DNA of 64,000 nt from Cellulomonas sp. S1-8 (GTDB lineage Bacteria; Actinomycetota; Actinomycetes; Actinomycetales; Cellulomonadaceae), in the NCBI RefSeq assembly GCF_026184235.1, contig NZ_CP110806.1, forward strand, positions 2,232,001 to 2,296,000, written 5' to 3'. Below the pieces are notes generated by a model. The model was not told where the DNA came from. It searched no databases and saw nothing but the letters and a program-made list of their open reading frames with translations. This document shows, one piece after another, positions 19,413-27,016 of this stretch (the first letter of the stretch is position 1; each line of letters opens with the position of its first letter). The position numbers and the translations under genes are program-made.

Positions 19413-21038
19413 GTGAGCTCCACCCTCTACCGGCACGGCGTCGTGCACTCGTCCGCCGACCCGTTCGCCGAGGCGCTGCTGGTCCAGGACGGCGTCGTGG
19501 CCTGGATGGGCTCCGACGACACCGCGGACGGTCTGGTGGCGGGCGTCGACGAGGTCGTCGAGCTGGACGGGGCGCTGGTGGCGCCGGGTTTCGTCGACGC
19601 GCACGTGCACCTGCTGGAGACGGCGCTGGCGGGCGAGGGCCTGGACCTGACGGCCGGCGGGGGAGTGCGCGACCTGCCCGACGTGCTCGACGCGGTCGCA
19701 CGCGTCGCCGCCGCGCGCGCCGCGGGCGACCGGAGCGTCGTGCACGGCACGGGCTGGGACGAGGGCGCCTGGCCCACCCGGCGCCCACCGACGCGGGCGG
19801 AGCTCGACGTCGTGGGCCAGGGGCTGCCCGTGTACCTGGCGCGCGTCGACGTGCACTCCGCGGTCGTCTCGAGCGCCCTGGCCGACGTCGCCGGCCTGCG
19901 CGACCTGCCGGGCTGGTCCGACGACGGCCGCGTCGAGGGCGCCGCCCACCACGCGGCGCGCGCGGTCGCCCGCGCGGTCGACCCGCAGCGGCGCACGGCG
20001 CTGTACCGCGGGGTCCTCGCGCAGGCGGCGGCGGCCGGCATCGTCGCCGTGCACGAGCAGTCCGCGCCGCACGTCGACACGCGCGACGGGCTGCGTGAGC
20101 TGCTCTCCGCGACGGCGGACGCCGCGTCGGGCGTACCCCTCGTCGTGGGCTACCGGGGTGAGCCGTGCGTGACCGTCGACGACGCCCGCGCACTGCTGGC
20201 CGACCTGCCCGGGCTGACCGGCATCGGGGGTGACCTCAACGTCGACGGCTCGCTGGGGTCGCGCACCGCTGCGCTGCGCCAGCCGTACTCCGACGCACCC
20301 GGGTCGACCGGCACGCTGCACCTGTCGGCCGAGCAGATCGCCAACCACGTGACCGCGGTGACCCGCGCCGGCTCCCACGCGGCGTTCCACGTCATCGGCG
20401 ACCGCGCCCTCGACGAGCTGCTGCTGGGGCTGCGGGCCGCCGCGGACGTCGAGGGCACCGCGGCCATCGCGGCGGCGGGCCACCGCATCGAGCACGCCGA
20501 GATGGTCGACGCCCACTCCCTGGCGCAGATCGTGCTGCTCGGCCTGCGGCTGTCCGTGCAGCCGGCGTTCGACGCCGCGTGGGGCGGCCCGGACGGCATG
20601 TACGCGGCGCGCCTGGGTCGGGGTCGCGCAGCGGCGCTGAACCCGTTCGCCGATCTCGCCGCGGCGGGCGTGCCGATGGCCCTCGGCTCCGACTCGCCCG
20701 TCACCCCGTTCGACCCGTGGGGCGGGGTGCGCGCCGCGTCCACGCACCGCGAGCCCGACCAGCGCATCTCGGTGCGCGCGGCGTTCCGGGCGGCGACGCG
20801 CGGAGGGTGGCGCCTGGCCGGCCTCGACCACGCCGGCGAGCTGCGCGTCGGGTCCCCGGCGCACCTGGCGGTCTGGCGCGCCGAGCACCTCGTCGTGCAG
20901 GCGTCACGCACGTCGTCGTGGAGCGCGGACGCCCGCGCGGGCAGCCCGCTGCTGCCGGACCTGGGCCCCGACGAGCCCGCACCGCAGTGCCTGCGGACCG
21001 TGCGCGACGGGGTCGTCGTGCACGACACGCTCGCCTGA
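19413..21038 (+). CDS. amidohydrolase family 3 (YtcJ-like) protein
   Basis: 541 residues. Metal-dependent hydrolase with N-terminal metal motif FVDAHVHL, a conserved Lys/Asn/Ser region near LNVDGSLGSRTAAL, His in HVIGDRALDEL, HRIEHAEMV, and the metal-binding Asp of LGSDSPVTPFDPW. TATCGT (19399-19404) lies 8 bases before this GTG; the GTG two bases earlier is followed immediately by a stop in its frame. Substrate unknown; family members act on amides or imides. Confidence 0.87.
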   Translation: MSSTLYRHGVVHSSADPFAEALLVQDGVVAWMGSDDTADGLVAGVDEVVELDGALVAPGFVDAHVHLLETALAGEGLDLTAGGGVRDLPDVLDAVARVAAARAAGDRSVVHGTGWDEGAWPTRRPPTRAELDVVGQGLPVYLARVDVHSAVVSSALADVAGLRDLPGWSDDGRVEGAAHHAARAVARAVDPQRRTALYRGVLAQAAAAGIVAVHEQSAPHVDTRDGLRELLSATADAASGVPLVVGYRGEPCVTVDDARALLADLPGLTGIGGDLNVDGSLGSRTAALRQPYSDAPGSTGTLHLSAEQIANHVTAVTRAGSHAAFHVIGDRALDELLLGLRAAADVEGTAAIAAAGHRIEHAEMVDAHSLAQIVLLGLRLSVQPAFDAAWGGPDGMYAARLGRGRAAALNPFADLAAAGVPMALGSDSPVTPFDPWGGVRAASTHREPDQRISVRAAFRAATRGGWRLAGLDHAGELRVGSPAHLAVWRAEHLVVQASRTSSWSADARAGSPLLPDLGPDEPAPQCLRTVRDGVVVHDTLA

Positions 21039-21213
21039 GGAGCCGATGTCGGTGGGTGCGGGTGAAAAAACCGGCCCTGCCGAGGGTGCGGCGAATCGTC
21101 CTGGACGTGGTGAATCGCGACACGCGGGCGACACGCCGGGTGAAGCGTTTGGACATCCGACGAACCGGGCACCCTGGCCTGGGCCGATCCTCCTGACCAG
21201 GCCGGACGTCCGC
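21039..21213. other. intergenic stretch without a recognised gene
   Basis: No coding potential I trust. On the minus strand a short CCCT-CGGC-AGGG hairpin followed by CCGG and a run of six T (around 21065-21090) resembles a weak terminator. A 7-bp inverted repeat GGCCTGG/CCAGGCC lies just before the promoter at 21214. TGAAGCGTTTGGA near 21140 resembles a LacI-type half site. Confidence 0.4.
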
Positions 21214-21241
21214 TTGACAGGGGGAGTGAGGCGGGTAGTTT
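21214..21241 (+). promoter_or_regulatory. strong sigma-70-type promoter (TTGACA-N16-TAGTTT)
   Basis: TTGACA at 21214-21219 and TAGTTT at 21236-21241 with a 16-base spacer, the closest match to a vegetative consensus in the window. Predicted start near 21248. The next gene (lnt) has its own leaderless-type promoter at 21458, so this promoter probably serves a separate transcript. Confidence 0.65.
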
Positions 21242-21247
21242 CGCAGT

Positions 21248-21446
21248 GGCCCGTCGTTGCGGGCACCGGAGGGGGACCCACGTACCACTGACCGGTGTCG
21301 CACGGTCTGAGCTCCGACCGGGCCCGCGCGCTCAACAGAAAACGGCAGGACTCGTCCTCGCCGGTACGAAGGGCGCGCGGGCCGGTTGGTCGGAGCAGGA
21401 CCGTGCGGTCCCCGGTCGGCTCCGGGCGTCGGACGTGGAACGCCCA
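21248..21446 (+). ncRNA. candidate structured small RNA, 6S-like rod fold
   Basis: Begins just after a consensus promoter and folds by eye into one long interrupted rod. Paired arms: 21266-21271 with 21420-21425 (6 bp), 21290-21295 with 21412-21417 (6 bp), 21300-21307 with 21399-21406 (8 bp), 21311-21319 with 21388-21396 (9 bp), 21321-21331 with 21373-21383 (11 bp). The apical loop holds an 8-bp hairpin (21343-21363), and a 5-bp hairpin sits at the 5' end (21249-21264). A possible end hairpin GGGCGT/ACGCCC lies at 21424-21445. About 200 bases, no convincing ORF. Size and shape recall 6S RNA; identity is unproven. Confidence 0.6.
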
Positions 21447-21469
21447 GCCCGCTGACGTACCCTGCTGCG

Positions 21470-23038
21470 GTGCCCGTCCCGCCGTCCGCCCGCTGGCTGA
21501 CGCTCGTCCTGGCCGCGTCCGGCGGGTGGATCACGCGACTCGCGTTCCCGGATCCCGGCATCTCCCTGCTCGCCCCGCTCGGCATGGCCCTGCTCTACCT
21601 GGCCCTGCGGCGGGACTCCGCACGCTGGAACGCGCTGGTCGGCCTCGTCTGGGGCCTGGCGTGCATCGGCCCGATGATCACGTGGGCGGACGACGCCGTC
21701 GGCCCCGTGCCGTGGCTCGCGCTCACCGTGCTCGAGGCGTCGTACGTCGCGCTGTTCGGTGCGGCCTGGGCGTGGGCGCGACGCGGGCACGCCGTGTGGC
21801 GCAGCGGGGCGTGGCAGCTGCTCGCGTTCGTGCTGCTGTGGGTCGCGGCCGAGGAGCTGCGCTCCGCGTGGCCGTTCGGGGGGTTCCCGTGGGGGCGGCT
21901 GGCGTTCTCGCAGGCCGACTCACCGCTCGCGTCCTACATGTGGCTCGGCGGCACGCCGCTGCTCAGCGCTGTCGTCGCCGCCCTCGGGGTGCTGCTGGCG
22001 CGGGCCGCGCTCGCCGCGAGCCAGGTCGTCCTCGGACGCACGCTGGGCGCTCTCGGCGCGGCCTGCGGGCTCGTCCTGGCCTCCCTGCTCGTCCCGCTCG
22101 ACACGGTCGCGCAGAACGGCACCCTGCGGGTCGGTGCGGTGCAGGGCAACGTCCCCGAGCCGGGGCAGCTCGACGCGTTCGGCGAACGTCGCCAGGTCCT
22201 GGACAACCACGTCGCGGGGACCCGGGCCCTCCTCGACCAGGTCGATCCCGGAGAGCTCGACGTCGTCCTGTGGCCCGAGAACGGCACGGACATCGACCCG
22301 CAGGTCGACGAGGAGGCCGCGGGCCTCATCGACGGCGTCGCGCAGGAGGTGGCCGCGCCGATGCTCGTCGGCACCGTGCAGTACCCGGAGTCCGGCGGGC
22401 GCTACAACACCGCCGTGCTGTGGGTGCCGGGGGAGGGGCCGGTGGCCACCTACTCCAAGCAACGTCCCGCGCCGTTCGCCGAGTACATCCCGATGCGCTC
22501 GCTCGTGCGGCACTTCTCCGACGCCGTGGACCTGGTGACCCGCGACATGCTGCCCGGCACGGAGCCCGGGGTGATCCCGCTGGACTCACCGCGCCTGGGC
22601 CGGACCGTCGTGCTGGGGGACGTCATCTGCTTCGAGGTCGCGTACGACGCGATCGTGCGCGAGGCGGTCACGGCGGGGGGTGAGGTGCTTGTCGTGCAGA
22701 CCAACAACGCGTCCTTCGGGTGGTCGGACGAGTCGACGCAGCAGCTCGCCATGTCGCGGCTGCGGGCCATCGAGCACGGCCGCGCGACCGTGCAGATCTC
22801 GACCGTCGGCGTCAGTGCGGTCATCGAGCCCAACGGCGTCGTCGTGGAGCGCACCGGGCTGTTCACGGCCGACCAGATGGTCGCGACGCTGCCGCTGCGC
22901 GACACGCTGACCCCCGCGACGCGCGCGGGGGACCGGCCGGCGCAGGTCGCGAACGTGCTGGCCGTGTGGGCCGTGCTCGCGGGCATGGTGGGGGCGGCCC
23001 GCCTGCGGCGCGACGAGCGGCCCGAGGGGCCGGCATGA
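21470..23038 (+). CDS. lnt: apolipoprotein N-acyltransferase
   Basis: Adds the third acyl chain to the N-terminal cysteine of lipoproteins at the cytoplasmic membrane. 522 residues: about seven hydrophobic segments in the first 220 residues, then a nitrilase-type domain with catalytic Glu in WPENGTD, Lys in YSKQRPAPFAEYIP and Cys in DVICFEVAYD, and a final TM helix. TACCCT (21458-21463) ends 6 bases before the GTG; the longer frame from 21386 runs through the structured RNA region and is not supported. Confidence 0.92.
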   Translation: MPVPPSARWLTLVLAASGGWITRLAFPDPGISLLAPLGMALLYLALRRDSARWNALVGLVWGLACIGPMITWADDAVGPVPWLALTVLEASYVALFGAAWAWARRGHAVWRSGAWQLLAFVLLWVAAEELRSAWPFGGFPWGRLAFSQADSPLASYMWLGGTPLLSAVVAALGVLLARAALAASQVVLGRTLGALGAACGLVLASLLVPLDTVAQNGTLRVGAVQGNVPEPGQLDAFGERRQVLDNHVAGTRALLDQVDPGELDVVLWPENGTDIDPQVDEEAAGLIDGVAQEVAAPMLVGTVQYPESGGRYNTAVLWVPGEGPVATYSKQRPAPFAEYIPMRSLVRHFSDAVDLVTRDMLPGTEPGVIPLDSPRLGRTVVLGDVICFEVAYDAIVREAVTAGGEVLVVQTNNASFGWSDESTQQLAMSRLRAIEHGRATVQISTVGVSAVIEPNGVVVERTGLFTADQMVATLPLRDTLTPATRAGDRPAQVANVLAVWAVLAGMVGAARLRRDERPEGPA

Positions 23039-23117
23039 CCGGTCCGCGGACCGGGACCGCCGGCTCTGCCCGACGCGCCGGCTCTGCCCGCCCCGCGCGA
23101 CAGGACCCGGGCAGCAC

Positions 23118-23145
23118 GACGCCCCGGTGACCTCACCGGGGCGTC
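23118..23145. terminator. bidirectional terminator hairpin between lnt and rbpA
   Basis: Perfect 13-bp inverted repeat (GACGCCCCGGTGA and its complement) with a 2-base loop between convergent genes. No T-run, as is common in G+C-rich actinobacteria. Confidence 0.8.
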
Positions 23146-23175
23146 GGGGTCGTGCGTGAGGCGTCTGCGCCCGGT

Positions 23176-23520
23176 TCAGGCGCTGCGGCGCAGCTTGCCG
23201 GCGCGCAGCAGGCCGAGCCGCTCGTCGAGCAGCTCCTGCAGCTCGTTCACCGTGCGACGCTCGAGGAGCATGTCCCAGTGGGTGCGCGGCGGCTTGCCGG
23301 CCTTCGCCTCGGGGCGAGACGCGTCCCGCAGCAGCGCCTCGGTGCCGCAGCGGCACTCCCACACCACCGGCACGTCGGCCTCGACCGAGAACGGCAGGAT
23401 GATGGTGTGACCGTTGGGGCAGTCGTAGTGAGCCTGGAGCCGCGGGGCGAAGTCGACGCCCTCCTCGGTCTCCATGCTGTGGGACCCGATGCGCATGCCG
23501 CGCAGGGACCTGTTGGCCAT
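23176..23520 (-). CDS. rbpA: RNA polymerase-binding protein RbpA
   Basis: Actinobacterial transcription factor that binds RNA polymerase and the principal sigma factor and stabilises the open complex. 114 residues: N-terminal tail MANRSLRGMRIGSHSMETEEGVDF, central zinc-binding core with DCPNGH and ECRCG cysteines, basic linker and C-terminal sigma-interaction domain (HWDMLLERR onward). A strong GGAGGT lies 5 bases before the ATG. Its leader carries a SigR-like promoter, as reported for rbpA of Streptomyces. Confidence 0.96.
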   Translation of the reverse strand: MANRSLRGMRIGSHSMETEEGVDFAPRLQAHYDCPNGHTIILPFSVEADVPVVWECRCGTEALLRDASRPEAKAGKPPRTHWDMLLERRTVNELQELLDERLGLLRAGKLRRSA

Positions 23521-23612
23521 GGTGGACCTCCGTGCCGTGTCGTTCCGGCCGCCGGGGTGGTGCTGGGGGGCCTGCCGGATCGCGAATCGAATCGATCTGC
23601 TACCTGACCTTC

Positions 23613-23638
23613 AACGTGGCCGGGGACCTCGATGTTCC
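23613..23638 (-). promoter_or_regulatory. SigR/SigH-type promoter for rbpA (GGAAC-N18-GTT)
   Basis: On the minus strand GGAAC (23638-23634) is followed after exactly 18 bases by GTT (23615-23613), matching the thiol-oxidative-stress sigma consensus GGAAT-N18/19-GTT. The start would fall near 23605, giving a leader of about 85 bases. Confidence 0.6.
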
Positions 23639-23800
23639 GGCCCGCCGTGAAGGTCTGGTGAACACCCACTGTGGCAGGAACACGACGTCGTCGCGCGCCG
23701 TACCGGGGGAGCGGACGATGTCGACGCAGATTTCGTCCGCCTCGTTGGTCCGGTCGGGTGAGCGCGACGACCACAGGGACCTCGTGCCTAGGCTGAGCGC

Positions 23801-24754
23801 ATGACCATGACGTTCCGCCGGCTCGGCGACAGCGGCCTGACCGTCTCGGCGGCCGGCCTGGGGTGCAACACCTTCGGCGCGACCCTCCCGCCCGACGGGG
23901 TGGCCGAGGTCGTGACCGCCGCGCTCGACGCCGGCGTCACGTTCTTCGACACCGCCGACGTGTACGGGGGAGTGCCCGGCCAGAGCGAGGAGCTGCTCGG
24001 GGCGGCCCTGCGCGGTCGCCGCGACGACGTCGTCGTGGCCACCAAGTTCGGTCTCGACGTCGGCGGGCTCAACGGCGCCGACTGGGGCGCACGCGGGTCG
24101 CGTCGGTACGTCCGGCGGGCGATCGAGAGCTCGCTGCGGCGCCTGGGCACCGACCACGTCGACCTGTACCAGCTGCACGCCCCCGACCCGGCGACCCCGG
24201 TCGAGGAGACGCTGGCGGCGCTGCACGAGCTCGTCGTGGAGGGCAAGGTCCGCTACCTCGGCTCGTCGAACCTCGCGGCGTGGCAGGTCGTCGACGCGGA
24301 CTGGGTCGCGCGCAGCGCGGGGACCTCGCCGTTCGTGTCCGCGCAGAACCGGTACAACCTGCTGGACCGCGGCGCGGAGGCGGACCTGGTGCCGGCGGCG
24401 GAGCACGTCGGCGTCGGCATCCTGCCGTACGTGCCCCTCGCGTCCGGTCTGCTCACGGGCAAGTACCGCCGTGGCGCCGACGCCCCCGAGGGCAGCAGGC
24501 TCGCGCGCATGCCGCACCGGCTCGCCGCCGCGGACTTCGACCGCATCGAGGCGCTGGCCTCGCTCGCCGCCTCCTGGGGTGTCGACCTGCCGACCGTCGC
24601 GCTCGGTGGCCTGGCCGCGCAGCCCGCCGTCGCGTCCGTCATCTCCGGCGCCCGGACGCCCGAGCAGGTGCGCGCGAACGTCACGGCGGCGCTGTGGGAG
24701 CCGACGCTCGAGCAGCTCGCCGCGATCGACGACGCGTCGCCCGGGCCCGTCTGA
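23801..24754 (+). CDS. aldo/keto reductase
   Basis: 317-residue NADPH-dependent oxidoreductase TIM barrel. Catalytic tetrad visible: Asp and Tyr in FFDTADVYGG, Lys in VVVATKFG, His in YQLHAPDP; the C-terminal cofactor region includes SVISGARTPEQV. TAGGCT ends 6 bases before the ATG. Stands alone between divergent rbpA and a convergent hypothetical gene; the substrate cannot be predicted. Confidence 0.9.
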   Translation: MTMTFRRLGDSGLTVSAAGLGCNTFGATLPPDGVAEVVTAALDAGVTFFDTADVYGGVPGQSEELLGAALRGRRDDVVVATKFGLDVGGLNGADWGARGSRRYVRRAIESSLRRLGTDHVDLYQLHAPDPATPVEETLAALHELVVEGKVRYLGSSNLAAWQVVDADWVARSAGTSPFVSAQNRYNLLDRGAEADLVPAAEHVGVGILPYVPLASGLLTGKYRRGADAPEGSRLARMPHRLAAADFDRIEALASLAASWGVDLPTVALGGLAAQPAVASVISGARTPEQVRANVTAALWEPTLEQLAAIDDASPGPV

Positions 24755-24788
24755 CGCGCACGGCGCGGGGGACGGGTCGCCGTCCACG

Positions 24789-25241
24789 TCACGATCCGAG
24801 GACGCGTGCGCGGTGCTCGCCGACCGCCACGACCGCGCTGACACGCACGCCGCGGTCGTCGGCCGCCGTGCGCAGAGCGTGCTCCCAGACGCGTTCGAAC
24901 GAGCCCCGGTCACCGCCGGCGGCGCGCACGATGCCCGCGGCCAGCGACCCGCCCGGCGCGTCGTGCCGCAGGATGTCGGCCATCGCCACCATGACCTGGC
25001 GCACCTGCGCCGGTTCCGGCTGCAGCGGGATGCCGCTCAGCGGCAGCACGACGGGCAGCATCATGCCGTCGGCGTCCAGCAGCACGAGCCACAGCGCCGG
25101 CGGCCCGGCGCGCTCGGGGCCCACGAGCGACAGCATCACCTCGAGGATGTCCTCGTCGTCGCGCAACGGGTGGGTCGGGATGACGGGCAGGTCGTCGTCA
25201 GGGCCGGGGGCGGCCCAGCCGGGGGAGTCGTACGTGTCCAT
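24789..25241 (-). CDS. conserved hypothetical protein
   Basis: 150 residues, acidic, no membrane segment or signal peptide. Central hydrophobic strands (ALWLVLLDADGMMLPVVLP) alternate with helices (QVRQVMVAMADIL; RGSFERVWEHAL), consistent with a compact alpha/beta domain. CAGGCT on the minus strand (25248-25253) ends 6 bases before the ATG, which supports the start. No family recognised. Confidence 0.7.
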   Translation of the reverse strand: MDTYDSPGWAAPGPDDDLPVIPTHPLRDDEDILEVMLSLVGPERAGPPALWLVLLDADGMMLPVVLPLSGIPLQPEPAQVRQVMVAMADILRHDAPGGSLAAGIVRAAGGDRGSFERVWEHALRTAADDRGVRVSAVVAVGEHRARVLGS

Positions 25242-25369
25242 GACGCGAGCCTGCAGGCGGAGGCGCGGCCCGCGGGGCGCAGGTCGCAGATCTGTGGATC
25301 ACCCGCGCAGAGCGGGCGACTGTGGTCGGCTCGCGGCCCGACGTCACGCACCTGCGCCCGTCGCGGTGC

Positions 25370-25912
25370 TCAGGGCGCGCGCAGGCCGTCGAGCACGACC
25401 CGCAGCAACGCCCGGGCCGGGACGCTGTCGGCCGCGACCTCGGCGCTGCGGACCGCGTGCGCGAGCCCGCACATCAGGAGCAGCACACCTGCCGCGTCGA
25501 CGTCGGCGCGCACCGCGCCCTGCGTCCGGGCGCGTTCGAGCAGGTTCGCCAGCCGGCCGACGAGTGCTGTGCGCGTCGTCGCCGTCCGATCCAGCACCGG
25601 ACGCGCGCGGGCCGTCACCCTCTCGAAGACGGCGTCCTCGACGAGCAGGGTGAAGTGCGCCGTCAGGACGTGCTCGAGCTGCGCGGGTTCCGCGTGACGC
25701 AGGATCTCGGCGAGCGCGTCGAGCTGCTCCCAGACCAGCGTCTCCTCCAGCTCGTCCGCCGTCGCGAAGTGCCGGTAGACCGTCCCGACGCCCACGTCGG
25801 CAGCGCGGGCGACCGCGTTGAGCGCGAGGGGCACGTCCTGCGCGGCGAGGTCGCGGGCAGCGTCGAGGATCCGGGCACGGTTGCGCGCCGCGTCCCGGCG
25901 AAGACCGTCCAT
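25370..25912 (-). CDS. TetR-family transcriptional repressor
   Basis: 180 residues. N-terminal TetR helix-turn-helix (ARILDAARDLA ... ALNAVARAADVGVGTVYRHFATADEL, about residues 12-58) and a helical ligand-binding C-terminus. The minus-strand TAGGGT (25919-25924) ends 6 bases before the ATG at 25912, so this start is preferred over the GTG two codons upstream. Divergent from an SDR gene, which is its likely target together with itself. Confidence 0.9.
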   Translation of the reverse strand: MDGLRRDAARNRARILDAARDLAAQDVPLALNAVARAADVGVGTVYRHFATADELEETLVWEQLDALAEILRHAEPAQLEHVLTAHFTLLVEDAVFERVTARARPVLDRTATTRTALVGRLANLLERARTQGAVRADVDAAGVLLLMCGLAHAVRSAEVAADSVPARALLRVVLDGLRAP

Positions 25913-25932
25913 CTGCACACCCTATCCGGACC

Positions 25933-25947
25933 TCCGATCCAATCGGA
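25933..25947. promoter_or_regulatory. palindromic operator between tetR and the SDR gene
   Basis: TCCGAT-CCA-ATCGGA, a perfect 6-bp inverted repeat with a 3-base centre; a second related element CGGATacttGATCCG lies at about 25961-25975. Placed in the shared divergent promoter region, it is a probable binding site for the TetR protein. Confidence 0.55.
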
Positions 25948-25953
25948 TGCATG

Positions 25954-25983
25954 TTCCGCTCGGATACTTGATCCGCTTATGCT
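25954..25983 (+). promoter_or_regulatory. promoter of the SDR gene
   Basis: TATGCT at 25978-25983 with a weak TTCCGC at 25954-25959, 18 bases apart. The predicted start leaves a short leader containing GAGAGGAG before the ATG at 26007. The putative TetR sites overlap this promoter. Confidence 0.45.
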
Positions 25984-26006
25984 GGGGGATCCCCGAGAGG
26001 AGCACC

Positions 26007-26777
26007 ATGACCACCCCTTCCCGTCCGCTCGCCGTCGTCACCGGAGCCAGCTCAGGCATCGGTGAGCAGTTCGCCCGCCGCTACGCCCGCGAGGGATACG
26101 ACCTCGTCCTGGTCGCGCGCTCCGGCGCCGCCCTGGAGGTCCTGGCCGACGAGCTGCGCGCCCAGCACCCGATCGCCGTCGAGGTCCACGTCGCGGACCT
26201 CGCCAGGCCGGCCGAGGTCGCGGCCCTCGCCGACAGGCTCACGAGCGGCCTCCGTCGCCTGGACCACCTCGTCAACTGCGCCGGCGTGGCACTCGAGGGT
26301 GATCTCGCGCGCGCCGACGAGGCAGCGCTGCGCGCCATGGTGGACCTCAACGTCACCGCACTGACCCTGCTGACGCGTGCAGCGATCATCCGGATGCGCG
26401 CAGCAGGCACCGGGACGATCATCAACGTCGCGAGCGCGGCTGCCTACCAGCCGATGCCGCACCTCGCGGCGTACGCGGCGTCGAAGTCCTACGTCCTGAT
26501 GCTCACCGAGGCGATGGCCGAGGAGAACCGCGGTCACGGGGTCCGGGTCCTCGCGGTCTCGCCGGGAGACACCGAGACGCCGATGAACCCGGGCGCGGCG
26601 AAGAACAAGCGCACGCCGGACCAGGTCGTCGACACGGCGTGGAAGGCCCTCCGGAGGTCGTCGCCATCGGTCGTCGACGGTCGCGCCAACAGCGCCCTGG
26701 CCGTGCTGGCGTCGCGCGTCCTGCCGCGGCGCGTCTCGCTCCGGACCGCCGAGCAGATGATGCGCGACAGGGCATGA
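26007..26777 (+). CDS. short-chain dehydrogenase/reductase
   Basis: 256 residues, Rossmann fold: cofactor loop TGASSGIGEQFA, NAG-like motif NCAGVAL, catalytic Ser in INVASAAAYQ and Tyr/Lys in YAASKSY. Resembles the DltE/YqjQ-type classical SDRs. AGGAG lies 5 bases before the ATG. Expected to be derepressed when the divergent TetR protein binds its ligand. Confidence 0.92.
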   Translation: MTTPSRPLAVVTGASSGIGEQFARRYAREGYDLVLVARSGAALEVLADELRAQHPIAVEVHVADLARPAEVAALADRLTSGLRRLDHLVNCAGVALEGDLARADEAALRAMVDLNVTALTLLTRAAIIRMRAAGTGTIINVASAAAYQPMPHLAAYAASKSYVLMLTEAMAEENRGHGVRVLAVSPGDTETPMNPGAAKNKRTPDQVVDTAWKALRRSSPSVVDGRANSALAVLASRVLPRRVSLRTAEQMMRDRA

Positions 26778-26843
26778 GCCAGGCGCCGGTCGGGGCGGCG
26801 CGAGTGCGGGACGGCCCCGTCCCGCTGCACGGCTGCTACGCCG

Positions 26844-26857
26844 ATAATGTACATTAT
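26844..26857. promoter_or_regulatory. 14-bp A+T-rich perfect palindrome
   Basis: ATAATGT followed directly by ACATTAT, striking in this G+C-rich DNA. It contains ATGTACAT, similar to PadR-type operator cores, and also a TAATGT that could serve as a -10 element. The 239-base gap around it (26778-27016) has no gene I can support; the next gene is the DUF1349 protein. Confidence 0.5.
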
Positions 26858-27016
26858 GACATTACGGCTCCAGAAGAGGCGTCCGACCCCCTCCTCGCAC
26901 CCACGACGCCGGCAGCCTCGTTCTGGGAGGCTGGCACGGCTCGACGTCGTCGTCGAGCCGGTGAGAAGCCGCGCGGACCGTCGGGCGTGCGGCGCCACGA
27001 CCTCCAGGGAGTCGTC

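Noticed and set aside
21386-21469. Upstream extension of lnt to the first in-frame GTG at 21386.
   Set aside because: The extension translates the structured RNA region and lacks a signal; TACCCT 6 bases before GTG 21470 marks the better start.
23152-23607. Plus-strand 151-codon ORF opposite rbpA.
   Set aside because: Antisense to a clear RbpA with a strong ribosome-binding site; no domain.
26778-27016. Remnant of a regulator gene (PadR/MarR) next to the palindrome.
   Set aside because: No frame in this gap shows a recognisable HTH or broken domain; recorded only as an unexplained operator-like site.
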